64,000 nt of DNA from Lysobacteraceae bacterium CU05-9 (GCA_007556525.1 SWJS01000003.1:187595-251594), one strand, 5' to 3'; shown: positions 9,122 through 17,410, numbered from the stretch's first letter. Notes: a model not told the origin generated them from the sequence alone. A program made the numbers and translations.

Positions 9122-9990
9122 TCGCGCTAGCATTCCTCATTGCAGGAACCGCAAGCGCGCAGAGCATCGAGAAGCTTAAACTCAGCGCGCCGCAACTCAA
9201 CAACGAAAGCGTCACCCTCGAAATTTATCTACCGCCGCAGTACAACGCAAAGCAAACCTATCCCGTTCTTTACATCAACGACGGACAGGACATGCAAGCC
9301 ATTCATTTGCAGGCACACCTAAAAAACTACTACGCGCAAGCCAACGCGAAACCCTGGATCATCGTTGCGGTGCCGATGTTCAAGGACCGCATGGGCGTCT
9401 ACGGACTCGCGGACCGAGCGAACAAGCAATCGCAAATCGCACCGACCAAATACGGCGACGTTGGAGCCAAGTCATACGCCTACAACGAATGGTTCACGCA
9501 GACGTTGATCCCAACGATCGACGGCAAGTACAGCACGCAACGCAACGCCGAAGGTCGCGCGGTCCTCGGTTGGTCACTCGGCGCAATCGCCGCCTTCAGC
9601 ATTGGCTGGCAGTACGCCGAACAAATTGGGGCCATTGGGATGTTTTCGCCGTCGCTTTGGCTGAGCGAGAAACGCGACACACCGGACGAAGCGCAGCAAA
9701 ACCGACTCATCCAGAACCGCGTGGCCGACGACCCACACGCCCCAAACACCCGCATTTACCTCGCGATCGGCACCCAGGAAGATACCGATGACCGCGATGG
9801 AGACGGTGTGAATGATGCGGTGGATGATGTTTTGGACTTGGCGAATGGATGGCAAGCCAAAAAAGGACTCCACCAACGCGGCATCCCGACCGAAACTACA
9901 TTGCTCGTCGGCGGGAAGCACAACCAGGACGCCTGGAGCGCCATGTTGCCACGGTTCATGCGCTGGTTAAGTCGACGTGATGTAAAATAA
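9103..9990 (+). CDS. Secreted alpha/beta-hydrolase esterase with an Asp-rich loop
   Basis: A 295-residue protein with a short signal peptide (ALIALAFLIAGTASAQ) and a fold like the enterochelin-esterase/esterase D family. The nucleophile elbow is GWSLG with Ser158; His in GGKHNQDAW is the likely catalytic base. Residues 227-238 (DTDDRDGDGVND) look like a calcium-binding loop inserted in the lid region. Substrate unknown; it could cleave siderophore or sugar esters. It starts inside cysNC, so it is probably co-transcribed with sulfur assimilation. Confidence 0.8.
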   Translation: MARAALIALAFLIAGTASAQSIEKLKLSAPQLNNESVTLEIYLPPQYNAKQTYPVLYINDGQDMQAIHLQAHLKNYYAQANAKPWIIVAVPMFKDRMGVYGLADRANKQSQIAPTKYGDVGAKSYAYNEWFTQTLIPTIDGKYSTQRNAEGRAVLGWSLGAIAAFSIGWQYAEQIGAIGMFSPSLWLSEKRDTPDEAQQNRLIQNRVADDPHAPNTRIYLAIGTQEDTDDRDGDGVNDAVDDVLDLANGWQAKKGLHQRGIPTETTLLVGGKHNQDAWSAMLPRFMRWLSRRDVK

Positions 9991-9995
9991 GCGTT

Positions 9996-10403
9996 ATGAA
10001 ACAGATTTTTATTTCCCTCAGCCTGCTCCTGGTTTCGCTGGGTGTCACTTCGACGGCGGTCGCCGCGGACTGGCAACCGATCAGCAAGTCCGTTGCGGAG
10101 CGTGAGGAATACTTCCTCGACCTCGACTCGGTCAAAATCCGACAGGGCCGCCTCAGCGGTAACGTCCTGACGAACTATGCGCGCAACCGTTTCGAAGCGG
10201 CGAGTGCGCAGGATCTCTATTCCGTTGACTGCCAGGCGCGCAACATTTCGCACCTGAGCGGCGGCACTTTCAGCGAACCTTACGCGCAAGGCAAATCCGT
10301 CTCGCAATACGTTGGACGCAGCCCGACCCCTGAAGCGATTCAAGCGGGAACGACGGGTGAGCGTATTTTGATCGAGCTGTGCAAAGCCAAGCCGGTTCCA
10401 TAA
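9996..10403 (+). CDS. Surface-adhesin protein E-like exported protein
   Basis: A 135-residue protein with a signal peptide ending at AVAADW. The arrangement W-x-x-I, a YFLDLDSVKI strand, then YSVDCQAR and a C-terminal ELCK with two cysteines matches the small domain named after Haemophilus surface-adhesin protein E, known from many proteobacterial periplasmic proteins. Its own role is unknown. It starts five bases after the esterase stop and overlaps the dusA start region. Confidence 0.65.
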   Translation: MKQIFISLSLLLVSLGVTSTAVAADWQPISKSVAEREEYFLDLDSVKIRQGRLSGNVLTNYARNRFEAASAQDLYSVDCQARNISHLSGGTFSEPYAQGKSVSQYVGRSPTPEAIQAGTTGERILIELCKAKPVP

Positions 10404-11383
10404 TCGACCGCGCTGCAACAGTGCGATCGGCCCTGTCCGTCGCGCCGATGATCGACTGGACTGACACTCACTGCCGGCACTTCCACCGCATCTGTGCGCC
10501 AGGCGCGAGCCTGTACACGGAGATGGTGCACGCAAACGCGATCATCCACGGTCAACGCGAACGCTTCCTTGCGAAGGACGCATCGCAGCATCCGGTTGCT
10601 TTGCAACTCGGCGGCAGTGATCCACACGGACTCGCGCAAGCAACAACGTTAGCAACGGAAGCGGGCTTCGACGAAATCAACTTGAATTGCGGCTGCCCGA
10701 GTGATCGCGTGCAAAGCGGCAACTTCGGCGCGTGCCTGATGCGCACACCGGAACTCGTGCGGGACTGTATCCATGCGATGCGAGACGCCACCGACAAACC
10801 AGTGACGGTGAAGTGCCGACTCGGCGTGGATGACGACGATAGCTATGATCTTTTCAAAAAATTCATAGACACCGTCGCCGAAGCAGGCTGCGATCATTTT
10901 GTCATCCATGCACGCAATGCCTGGCTGCAAGGTCTGAGTCCGAAGGAAAATCGCGAGATCCCACCGCTCAAATACGAGTGGGCGTATCAACTCAAGCAAC
11001 AAAATCCGGATTGGCACATCGCACTCAACGGTGGCATCAGGACTCTGGAAGAAGCGCAAAAACACCTCGAACACGTCGACTCCGTAATGCTCGGAAGGAT
11101 CGCGTATCACGAACCTTTTGTCCTGCATCAAATTGACGCCACGTTGCACGGTAACGAAGCCAAGTCACGCCACGCGATCATGGAGGCGTACCGCCCATAC
11201 GTGGAAGCGCAACTCGCCAATGGCACCAGACTCAGCGCTTTGATCAAGCCAACGCTGGGGTTGTTTACCGCCCGTCGCGGGGGGAGGGCGTTCCGTCAGA
11301 TTTTGTCCGAGAACGCGCACAAGCTGGACGCAAACTGGGCAACCGTCACAAAAGCACTCGCGGTTACTGACGTAAACGACTGA
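10379..11383 (+). CDS. dusA: tRNA-dihydrouridine(20/20a) synthase DusA
   Basis: About 334 residues with a TIM-barrel FMN domain. It reduces uridine to dihydrouridine in tRNA D-loops. Diagnostic stretches are SVAPMIDWTD, LNCGCPSDRVQ with the catalytic Cys (Cys106 from this start), FVIHARNAWL and LSPKENREIPPL, all close to E. coli DusA. GTG 10379 overlaps the previous gene by 25 bases; GTG 10421 is an alternative giving a shorter N-terminus. Confidence 0.93.
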   Translation: MQSQAGSIIDRAATVRSALSVAPMIDWTDTHCRHFHRICAPGASLYTEMVHANAIIHGQRERFLAKDASQHPVALQLGGSDPHGLAQATTLATEAGFDEINLNCGCPSDRVQSGNFGACLMRTPELVRDCIHAMRDATDKPVTVKCRLGVDDDDSYDLFKKFIDTVAEAGCDHFVIHARNAWLQGLSPKENREIPPLKYEWAYQLKQQNPDWHIALNGGIRTLEEAQKHLEHVDSVMLGRIAYHEPFVLHQIDATLHGNEAKSRHAIMEAYRPYVEAQLANGTRLSALIKPTLGLFTARRGGRAFRQILSENAHKLDANWATVTKALAVTDVND

Positions 11384-11444
11384 TACGCTGTTCACAATCC
11401 TGAATGTTCAGGTTATTGTAAAAGTTTAGTTCAGATACGATTCA

Positions 11445-11909
11445 ATGCCGTTCATCAAGAATGGACGTTGTAAATGTGAATCGTTCTGGATTGAAGCTGA
11501 AGTGCATAGAGTTTTTGCTGTTTTGAAGCCTGTTGTTTGGGGTCGGATCGCCGTCATGGCGATGTTGCTGGCAACCACGGGTTTTGTCTCAGTTGAGGCG
11601 CAAGCACAGACGCGGATGGATGAACGCCAAATCCTCTCCAACGATATTCGGACTGCGCTGACGCGCGCGGGCGGAGGCACGGTGCTCAGTGGTGAACACA
11701 TGGGCGGTGTGAGCAGGATCAAGATCGTAGACCGGCGTGGTCAGCTGCAAACGATTGTGATCGATCATGGGTCACCGAGGAGCCGTATCTCGCCGTTAGA
11801 ACCTGAGGAAGGACGGAGAGGAAGATTCAGCCGGGGCGCTCCGGAAATTCAAGCGCCGATCATGCGCGGTGGTGGTCGTAAGCCACGCAGCGGTGATGTA
11901 GAGAATTGA
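11445..11909 (+). CDS. Small exported protein upstream of phoP
   Basis: Up to 154 residues. A hydrophobic stretch followed by EAQAQ is a signal peptide; translation may start at 11445, or at 11556 with a shorter leader. The mature part has a KIVDRRGQLQTIVID strand and a basic Gly/Arg-rich tail. I do not recognise a family, though short periplasmic proteins upstream of PhoP/PhoQ pairs are common in this order. It ends 68 bases before the response regulator, so may be co-transcribed and act with the sensor (inference). Confidence 0.6.
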   Translation: MPFIKNGRCKCESFWIEAEVHRVFAVLKPVVWGRIAVMAMLLATTGFVSVEAQAQTRMDERQILSNDIRTALTRAGGGTVLSGEHMGGVSRIKIVDRRGQLQTIVIDHGSPRSRISPLEPEEGRRGRFSRGAPEIQAPIMRGGGRKPRSGDVEN

Positions 11910-11977
11910 TTTTTTGACCTGAACATAACTGTTGCAAACGTAGTCTGTATCGAGAAGAAAATAACAAAGGAGATCCC

Positions 11978-12664
11978 ATGCGTATTTTGCTGGTAGAAGA
12001 TGAAACCCCACTACGTGAGACCTTGACGGCGCGTTTGAAGCGCGAAGGCTTTGCAGTGGACGCGGCACAGGATGGCGAAGAAGGCTTGTACATGGGGCGC
12101 GAAGTGCCTTTTGATTTGGGCATCATCGATCTCGGTTTGCCAAAGATGTCGGGCATGGAATTGATCCAGGCTCTGCGTGCGGAAGACAAGAAGTTTCCGG
12201 TGCTGATCCTCACGGCGCGTTCGTCGTGGCAGGACAAGGTCGAAGGCCTGAAGCACGGTGCGGACGATTATCTCGTCAAGCCATTCCACGTCGAAGAATT
12301 GCTCGCGCGCATCAACGCGCTGGTGCGTCGTGCGGCCGGTTGGTCGAAGTCGATGCTCGAATGCGGCCCGGTAACGTTGGATCTTGGTGCACAGATGGTC
12401 GCGGTCAATGGCAACAATGTTGACCTGACATCGTACGAATACAAGGTTCTCGAATACTTGATGATGCACGCCGGTGAATTGGTCTCGAAGGCCGATCTGA
12501 CGGAGCACATCTATCAACAGGACTTCGATCGTGACTCCAACGTGTTGGAAGTTTTCATCGGTCGCCTGCGCAAAAAGTTGGACCCCGACGGCACACTCAA
12601 GCCAATCGAGACAGTCCGTGGCCGCGGTTACCGATTCGCGATTCCCCGCGACGGCGAAGCATAA
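11978..12664 (+). CDS. phoP: OmpR-family response regulator, PhoP-type
   Basis: A 228-residue cytoplasmic regulator. The receiver domain has the acidic pocket EDE near residues 7-9, phospho-acceptor Asp51 in IIDLGLP, and the Lys of LVKPF. The winged-helix domain (about 128-222) contains TSYEYKVLEYLM and RGRGYRF. AAAGGAG lies just upstream of ATG 11978. It is paired with the kinase that follows. The name is by overall resemblance and pairing; related QseB/PmrA regulators are not fully excluded. Confidence 0.85.
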   Translation: MRILLVEDETPLRETLTARLKREGFAVDAAQDGEEGLYMGREVPFDLGIIDLGLPKMSGMELIQALRAEDKKFPVLILTARSSWQDKVEGLKHGADDYLVKPFHVEELLARINALVRRAAGWSKSMLECGPVTLDLGAQMVAVNGNNVDLTSYEYKVLEYLMMHAGELVSKADLTEHIYQQDFDRDSNVLEVFIGRLRKKLDPDGTLKPIETVRGRGYRFAIPRDGEA

Positions 12665-12686
12665 CTGACGCCATCAGGAGTGCGGG

Positions 12687-14111
12687 GTGGCGTTTGGAGA
12701 CGGCCTAAAGCCGGGGCTCTATGAGCCCCGCTCAATCTGGGCTCGCCAGCTGATTGCGGCGAGCCTGGGTCTTGTGACGTTTCTTGCGCTCGCCGGTTTC
12801 GCGCTCGATCATAGCTTCCGTGTCACTGCGCAGAACGACCTTCGCAGCAAGCTTCAAAGTTATGCGTACGCCATTGCGGCGCAAGCGGAAATCGCGCGCA
12901 GTGGTTCGATCATTCCTCCCATCGACGAACGCATGCCCGACAGTGAATTCCTGCGGCCGGGGTCGGGTTTGTATGCGCGGATTTTTACGCCGGATACGAT
13001 GTGGGATTCGCCGTCGTCGCGTGGTCCGGTTTTGCCGGAGCCTGTCGGTGTCAAATCCGGAACGGATAATTTCCGTGGACCGATTGCGTTCGAAGATATC
13101 GATGGCAAGCCAGCTGCTTTGTATGAGTACTCGTACGGTTTGACGCGTCCGGGTCAGTCATTTGAGCAGTCCGCCGACATGCCTTTCACGGTGCAAATCC
13201 TGCAGGACGCAGAAGTGTTGAACGAGCGTGTGAACTTGTTCCGCATGACGCTGATCCGCGCGCTCGGTATGGCGGGGTTGGTGTTGCTGGTTTTGCAGGC
13301 GATCATTTTGCGCTGGAGCATTTCGCCGTTGAGCAAGGTCATCCAGGAATTAAAGCGTGTGCAAAATGGCAAAATTCCAAAGCTCACCGAACGTCACCCG
13401 ATTGAAATCCAGCCGTTGACGGAATCGATCAATGCGTTCATTGATTCAGAACGCCAAAATCTTGAGACGCAACGTAATTCGCTCGACAATCTGGCGCACT
13501 CGTTGAAAACGCCTTTGGCCGTGTTGCGTTCGATGCTCGACAATGATGCGTCGCACGAGGAATTGCGTGCGGAGTTGTCGACGCAGTTGCAGCGGATGAA
13601 TGAGCAGGTGTCGTATCGTTTGACGCGCGCCTCCGCCGGTCACAAGTTGTTCTCCATGGGCATCGAAATCGAGCCGATCGCAACGGACATCGTCACGTCG
13701 CTCGAGAAGTTGTACGCGTCGCGAGGTGTGTTCGCCGGTTTTGAAATTGATCCTGCCGCATTGTTCTACGGTGAAGTCGGCGATCTGCAGGAGATCCTCG
13801 GAAACCTTTTGGAAAATGCCTTCAAGTGGGCTTCCAATTCCGTGCTGTTGACGGTTGAGCGTGAGCCTTTGGCGAAGGGCAAGGGTCATAGTTTGTTGAT
13901 CGCGGTCGACGATGACGGTCCTGGCATAGAACCCGACAAAGTTGAGTTGGTCATGCAGCGCGGCGTGCGTGGCGATCAGCGCGTGAAGGGTCACGGCATT
14001 GGCTTGGCCATCGTGCATGATCTGGTGTCGTCCTACAACGGGACGCTGACGGTGGTTCGTTCGGCCGAGTATGGCGGGGCGAGGTTTGAGTTGAGGTTTC
14101 CGAAAGGATGA
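12687..14111 (+). CDS. phoQ: Sensor histidine kinase, PhoQ-type
   Basis: A 474-residue membrane kinase starting at GTG 12687 with AGGAG upstream. Two membrane segments (about 20-42 and 188-208) flank a periplasmic sensor region of about 145 residues. A HAMP-like region follows, then the H-box NLAHSLKTPL with His271, and an ATPase domain with N-box LENAFKW and G-boxes DDGPGI and GHGIGLAI. The periplasmic domain is acidic, fitting a cation or peptide sensor, but the signal is not readable here. Confidence 0.85.
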   Translation: MAFGDGLKPGLYEPRSIWARQLIAASLGLVTFLALAGFALDHSFRVTAQNDLRSKLQSYAYAIAAQAEIARSGSIIPPIDERMPDSEFLRPGSGLYARIFTPDTMWDSPSSRGPVLPEPVGVKSGTDNFRGPIAFEDIDGKPAALYEYSYGLTRPGQSFEQSADMPFTVQILQDAEVLNERVNLFRMTLIRALGMAGLVLLVLQAIILRWSISPLSKVIQELKRVQNGKIPKLTERHPIEIQPLTESINAFIDSERQNLETQRNSLDNLAHSLKTPLAVLRSMLDNDASHEELRAELSTQLQRMNEQVSYRLTRASAGHKLFSMGIEIEPIATDIVTSLEKLYASRGVFAGFEIDPAALFYGEVGDLQEILGNLLENAFKWASNSVLLTVEREPLAKGKGHSLLIAVDDDGPGIEPDKVELVMQRGVRGDQRVKGHGIGLAIVHDLVSSYNGTLTVVRSAEYGGARFELRFPKG

Positions 14112-14133
14112 CGGTGCTTTGAGCGCCGCATCC

Positions 14134-14214
14134 AGTTAGAGGTAGAGGTAGACGATTGAGTGCTTGCGCCTGCGGCATGCGTGACTCACTCCTCTAACTA
14201 GGACTCGAACTCGT
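14134..14214 (-). repeat. Dispersed intergenic repeat, copy B (inverted)
   Basis: This is the reverse complement of the repeat at 4328-4400. The blocks are AGTTAGAGGTAGAGGTAGAC (14134-14153), GCGCCTGCGGCA (14166-14177) and CTCGAACTC (14204-14212). It follows phoQ and lies before the convergent small gene at 14278. Confidence 0.75.
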
Positions 14215-14218
14215 TACA

Positions 14219-14240
14219 CGAAAAAGGCGCCAACGGCGCC
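14219..14240 (-). terminator. Terminator of the minus-strand gene at 14278-14571
   Basis: On the minus strand GGCGCC-GTT-GGCGCC forms a perfect 6-bp hairpin followed by TTTTTC. Confidence 0.75.
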
Positions 14241-14243
14241 CAT

Positions 14244-14273
14244 CACTAAATAGTCTAACTCTACCTATAACTC
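14244..14273 (+). repeat. Dispersed intergenic repeat, partial copy C
   Basis: CACTAAATAGTCTA is identical to 4369-4382 and is followed by a degenerate ACTCTACCTATAACTC. Together with copy B it forms an inverted pair around the terminator. Confidence 0.7.
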
Positions 14274-14277
14274 CGCG

Positions 14278-14571
14278 TCAGCGAATCATCCCCGGCAACA
14301 TGCTGTGCCAACGTGGGCGCTCGTCGTTGTCGCGGCCACCGCGGCGGGAGGATTTCGTGGTGTTGCCGCCGATGGATTTCGTGCAGTCGCGGCCGGTGCA
14401 ATCTGCGGTCGCGTCCGCCGTTTCTTTGCCTGACGTGGTGTCGGTGTCGGCGGAGCGATAGGTGGAGGCGCGGGCGTAGGACGTGTGCAAAATCGTGTCC
14501 TTCGACGCAGCATAAGCCGACGTGCCGTAAAGACAACCGACAAAAGCAACAATCAACAACGGTACCCGCAT
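14278..14571 (-). CDS. Small exported Thr/Ser/Arg-rich protein
   Basis: A 97-residue protein with a signal peptide (RVPLLIVAFVGCLYGTSAYA). The start at 14571 is chosen because it begins the signal peptide; the frame is open upstream without one. The mature part is low complexity, rich in Thr, Asp and Arg, with a CTGRDC motif that could form a disulfide. No family recognised. A terminator follows directly. Confidence 0.55.
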   Translation of the reverse strand: MRVPLLIVAFVGCLYGTSAYAASKDTILHTSYARASTYRSADTDTTSGKETADATADCTGRDCTKSIGGNTTKSSRRGGRDNDERPRWHSMLPGMIR

Positions 14572-14669
14572 GTGCAATCCTAGAGATTGGTATCTTTTCG
14601 ATTGTAAACGAAAAATAACGCCCGTGACGCATTCTTTCGGCTGCCAAACTGAACGGCTATGATGGGGAG

Positions 14670-15470
14670 ATGATGCCCGAATCGCCGCCACTGACCGCCG
14701 CCCTCATTTGTGAGGGGCTGACTCACGAGGAGCGGGAGAGGTTTACCGAGTTTTGTGTGCTGGAGACCTGCGAGTCGACGAACAGTGCGTTATTGGCGGT
14801 CGATGAGCCGGTGGGGACGTATTTTCTGGCGGCACGGGAACAGACTGCGGGACGCGGACGACGCGAGCGGGAGTGGGTGTCGTCGTCGGGGTCGAGTTTG
14901 GCTTTTTCCGTGTCGCGATTGTTGCGGGTAGATGCGCGGTTGCTCGGTAGCATCAGTTTGGTCGTCGGCGCGGGGGTGGTGAGTGCCTTGCGCGAGCTTG
15001 GCTGCGACGTGTGGTTGAAGTGGCCGAATGATGTCGTGCGTGTTGGCGCGCGTGGTGAATTGTTGAAGGCCGGTGGCATTCTCGTCGAGGCGCGATCGAT
15101 GTCGTCCGGCGAACATTACGTCGTGATCGGCATCGGGTTGAACTTGCGGGATGATGCGGCGCGCGATGGGTTAATCTCACAAAATGTCGCGGCGTTGAAT
15201 CATGCCGACGGGAATAAGGTGGTTGCGGGAATTTTGTCAGTGTTGTTACGTGCGCTGGATGAGTTTGAGTTGCACGGATTTGCGGGTGTGCGTGAGCGTT
15301 GGTTTGCTGTGGATGCGTTGAACGATGCGACGGTCGATGTGATTGAGAATGACCGGACGTGGGTCGCGCAGGCCAATGGTATAGATAAATTTGGGCGTTT
15401 GTGCGTGATCGCGGCGGATGGATCGCTGCATCATGTGACGTCGGCGGAAGTGAGTGTGCGGGTGCGATGA
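14670..15470 (+). CDS. birA: Biotin--[acetyl-CoA-carboxylase] ligase, catalytic form
   Basis: A 266-residue biotin protein ligase that attaches biotin to AccB through biotinyl-AMP. Motifs are ESTNS, GRGRR (61-65), KWPND from Lys117, and GIGLNL. The N-terminal DNA-binding domain of E. coli BirA is missing: the catalytic core begins after about 25 residues, so it should not act as a biotin operon repressor. The stop overlaps the start of coaX by four bases. Confidence 0.92.
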   Translation: MMPESPPLTAALICEGLTHEERERFTEFCVLETCESTNSALLAVDEPVGTYFLAAREQTAGRGRREREWVSSSGSSLAFSVSRLLRVDARLLGSISLVVGAGVVSALRELGCDVWLKWPNDVVRVGARGELLKAGGILVEARSMSSGEHYVVIGIGLNLRDDAARDGLISQNVAALNHADGNKVVAGILSVLLRALDEFELHGFAGVRERWFAVDALNDATVDVIENDRTWVAQANGIDKFGRLCVIAADGSLHHVTSAEVSVRVR

Positions 15471-16186
15471 CGACGGTGTTTTTTGATCTCGGCAATACAC
15501 GGTTGAAGTTTGCCGTTGATGATCCCTCGCAAGTGCAGGCGTTGGCGCATGGCTCGGATGATTTCGTGGTGCGCTTGCGTGCGGCGTTACCTGCCAAAAT
15601 CGATCGCGCCGTGTTGGCGTTAGTGGGTCCGATGGATGTGCGTGCGTTGTTGCTCGAGGAGTTGGCGGCGCGTGCGAAGTTGATTGTGATTGCGCGGACG
15701 GTGCCGACGTTGGGTCGGTTGCGGATTGCTTATGACAATCCGGCGCATTTGGGTGTCGATCGTTTCCTGAGCATGTTGTCGATTGTTGACGACGCGGTGC
15801 CGACGTTGCTGGTCGGTGTGGGAACGGCGTTGACGATCGATTTGATTGATGGATCCGGGCAGCATCTGGGTGGGCGCATTGCGCCGTCGCCGACGTTGAT
15901 GCGTGAGTCGCTGCATGCGAAGTCTTCGGCGTTGCCTATCGACGGCGGGGAGTGGTCGCTCGCGTCGCCATTCGCGGATGATACGGTGCCGGCGTTGGCG
16001 AGTGGATGCGAAGGCGCGGCGGTGGCGCTGATTGAGGCGTCGTTGGCGGCGGCGCGTGCGCAGTTTCCGGACGTGCGGTTGCGGCTGCATGGCGGGGGAG
16101 CGGGAGCGTTGATGGCGTTCTTGGCGGAGGGGGAAATGCTGCCGGAGGGAACGGTTTTGCGCGGGCTTGCGCAATTCGTGGCGTAA
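15467..16186 (+). CDS. coaX: Type III pantothenate kinase
   Basis: A 239-residue ASKHA-fold kinase that phosphorylates pantothenate, the first step of coenzyme A synthesis. The phosphate-binding motif DLGNTRLKF starts at Asp7; DRFLSMLS and a GTALTIDLID phosphate loop follow, as in CoaX. ATG 15467 overlaps the birA stop, an arrangement seen in many proteobacteria. Confidence 0.92.
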   Translation: MTTVFFDLGNTRLKFAVDDPSQVQALAHGSDDFVVRLRAALPAKIDRAVLALVGPMDVRALLLEELAARAKLIVIARTVPTLGRLRIAYDNPAHLGVDRFLSMLSIVDDAVPTLLVGVGTALTIDLIDGSGQHLGGRIAPSPTLMRESLHAKSSALPIDGGEWSLASPFADDTVPALASGCEGAAVALIEASLAAARAQFPDVRLRLHGGGAGALMAFLAEGEMLPEGTVLRGLAQFVA

Positions 16187-16209
16187 TTGTGTAAAATGAT
16201 CAGCCCATC

Positions 16210-16285
<76 letters not shown>

Positions 16286-16289
16286 ATTC

Positions 16290-16333
16290 AAAGCCATTCT
16301 AAGTTATTGATAGATAACGAGAATGGCTTTTTT
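16290..16333 (+). terminator. Terminator after tRNA-Thr
   Basis: An 11-bp perfect stem AAAGCCATTCT / AGAATGGCTTT, with an inner GTTAT/ATAAC hairpin in its loop, runs into a T tract. It lies on phage DNA, so the phage provides both the tRNA 3' end and its terminator. Confidence 0.85.
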
Positions 16334-16377
16334 ATTGCGTGTTCGACGCCGCCAATTTCGTTCAGAAACGTCACTCA

Positions 16378-16397
16378 ATATAAAATTCAATATAAAA
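16378..16397 (+). repeat. Candidate integrase arm-binding repeats, left
   Basis: ATATAAAATTCAA (16378-16390) followed by an overlapping ATATAAAA. The same 13 bases occur at 56434-56446 in the same orientation, near attR, which suggests arm-type sites for the integrase. Confidence 0.5.
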
Positions 16398-16519
16398 ATA
16401 GGCTTAACGTAAGTTCTAAAAACAACAGTGACAAAAAACGCCAATTGAAAATTATTCCTGTCAGTGGTATTCTCAGGTGGCGAGATCTGCAGCAGGCGGG
16501 TCAAGCAACTTGAGGTCAC

Positions 16520-16541
16520 GGAAGGCATTCGCCTTCCTTTT
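16520..16541 (+). terminator. Hairpin with T-run upstream of the small-protein gene
   Basis: GGAAGGC-ATTC-GCCTTCC followed by TTTTCT. No gene ends just before it, so it may insulate or attenuate the downstream pair. Apart from this hairpin, the arm repeats and the operator-like palindrome, I see nothing coding in 16334-16607. Confidence 0.55.
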
Positions 16542-16557
16542 CTGTCTCTCGAGTGGG

Positions 16558-16577
16558 ACTTAGTAATTACACTAAGT
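16558..16577 (+). promoter_or_regulatory. Operator-like palindrome before the small protein/ImmA-like pair
   Basis: ACTTAGT-6-ACTAAGT is a perfect 7-bp inverted repeat about 30 bases before the start codon at 16608, the usual place for an autoregulatory operator. No DNA-binding protein is encoded next to it. Confidence 0.45.
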
Positions 16578-16607
16578 GAAACCTGCAACCTAAACGGAGA
16601 ACATCAC

Positions 16608-16790
16608 ATGAGTACTTACGTCGAATCAGCGAAAGAACTTCTCTTTGGTGTAAACGGGTTGCGTGCGTCCAATATTAAGTTGTACCCGGGCACTTCCCGT
16701 GAAGTCACCGCAGATGAAGCGGCCGCTGAAATAATCAAGACGATCGAAGCTGTAATCGAAGGCGACTTCGAAGAATGCAACGTCGATTGA
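16608..16790 (+). CDS. Small acidic protein of unknown function
   Basis: A 60-residue cytoplasmic protein starting at ATG 16608 with CGGAGA upstream. It has no membrane segment; the C-terminal half (DEAAAEIIKTIEAVIEGDFEE) should form an acidic amphipathic helix. It lies 35 bases before the ImmA/IrrE-like gene on the same strand, and both are richer in A/T than the phage core. I do not recognise it. An antitoxin, peptide substrate or partner of the following protein is conceivable, but nothing proves it. Confidence 0.65.
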   Translation: MSTYVESAKELLFGVNGLRASNIKLYPGTSREVTADEAAAEIIKTIEAVIEGDFEECNVD

Positions 16791-16825
16791 TCTTTTTCTA
16801 ACAGAATAATATTTAGAGAGACTCG

Positions 16826-17410
16826 ATGGTTTACAGGGACTTATACGAATTTTGTCAAACAATAAAACAAGTTCCTGTTAGCACTAAAACCATCGAAGAG
16901 AAGATCAAAGAATTCTTCCCCTCACTATCCTACAAAGTAATTGTTAGCGGACTCGACATTACGCGAGTCCGCGGTTTTTTTCTAAGTAGCGAAAATTCGG
17001 ATCATCCATTTGTTCGCCAAGCCGGCGGAAGCAATGTCATTGTGCTAGCGCGTGGGCTGGATGAAAACTGGCGACGTTTCATTAAGGTCAAGGAACTGAT
17101 GCATGTCTTCGATCAAGGACTTGATCGCGTTAATGCCGGTGCTGATCTCGAGACGCTTCTATTGGAAATGTTTGAGCCAGCCGGAAACGGCAAGTCTACG
17201 TTTTTAAGATCGGATGCTCGTGCGGTGGTGATGGCACTGGCGCTTTTTTGCCCGGAATCGATCCGAGCCCACCTTGTGGCAGAGGTTAATGATGGAAAAT
17301 TGACCGCTGAGGACATGGCCAGCCGACTTCGCCTTCCAAATCACCTCGCTCATGCTTTACTCCGGGACAACTATAAGCAGCTAGTTTCAAAAGTTATGGA
17401 AGAATGTTAA
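16826..17410 (+). CDS. ImmA/IrrE-like protein with degenerate metal site
   Basis: A 194-residue protein. The segment RRFIKVKELMHVFD aligns by eye with the RRFTLAHELGHLLL core of ImmA/IrrE-type metallopeptidases, and a helical SDARAVVMALALFCPE region followed by DMASRLRLPNHLAHALL fits the family's C-terminal part. However the first His of HExxH is Lys here (KELMH) and the usual downstream Glu is not evident, so it may be inactive or bind metal differently. Active relatives cleave repressors or regulate prophage and mobile-element genes. The stop lies directly before a tRNA-Phe relic. Confidence 0.55.
   Translation: MVYRDLYEFCQTIKQVPVSTKTIEEKIKEFFPSLSYKVIVSGLDITRVRGFFLSSENSDHPFVRQAGGSNVIVLARGLDENWRRFIKVKELMHVFDQGLDRVNAGADLETLLLEMFEPAGNGKSTFLRSDARAVVMALALFCPESIRAHLVAEVNDGKLTAEDMASRLRLPNHLAHALLRDNYKQLVSKVMEEC

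Noticed and set aside
11399..11440. Possible PhoP box upstream of the phoPQ cluster (CTGAATGTTCAG and a nearby GTTCAG)
   Set aside because: The spacing between TTCAG half-sites does not fit a direct-repeat PhoP box, and CCTGAATGTTCAGG may simply be the dusA terminator stem.
16464..16607. An upstream extension of the 60-residue protein frame
   Set aside because: It would run through a hairpin and the palindrome, and the good ribosome binding site is at ATG 16608.
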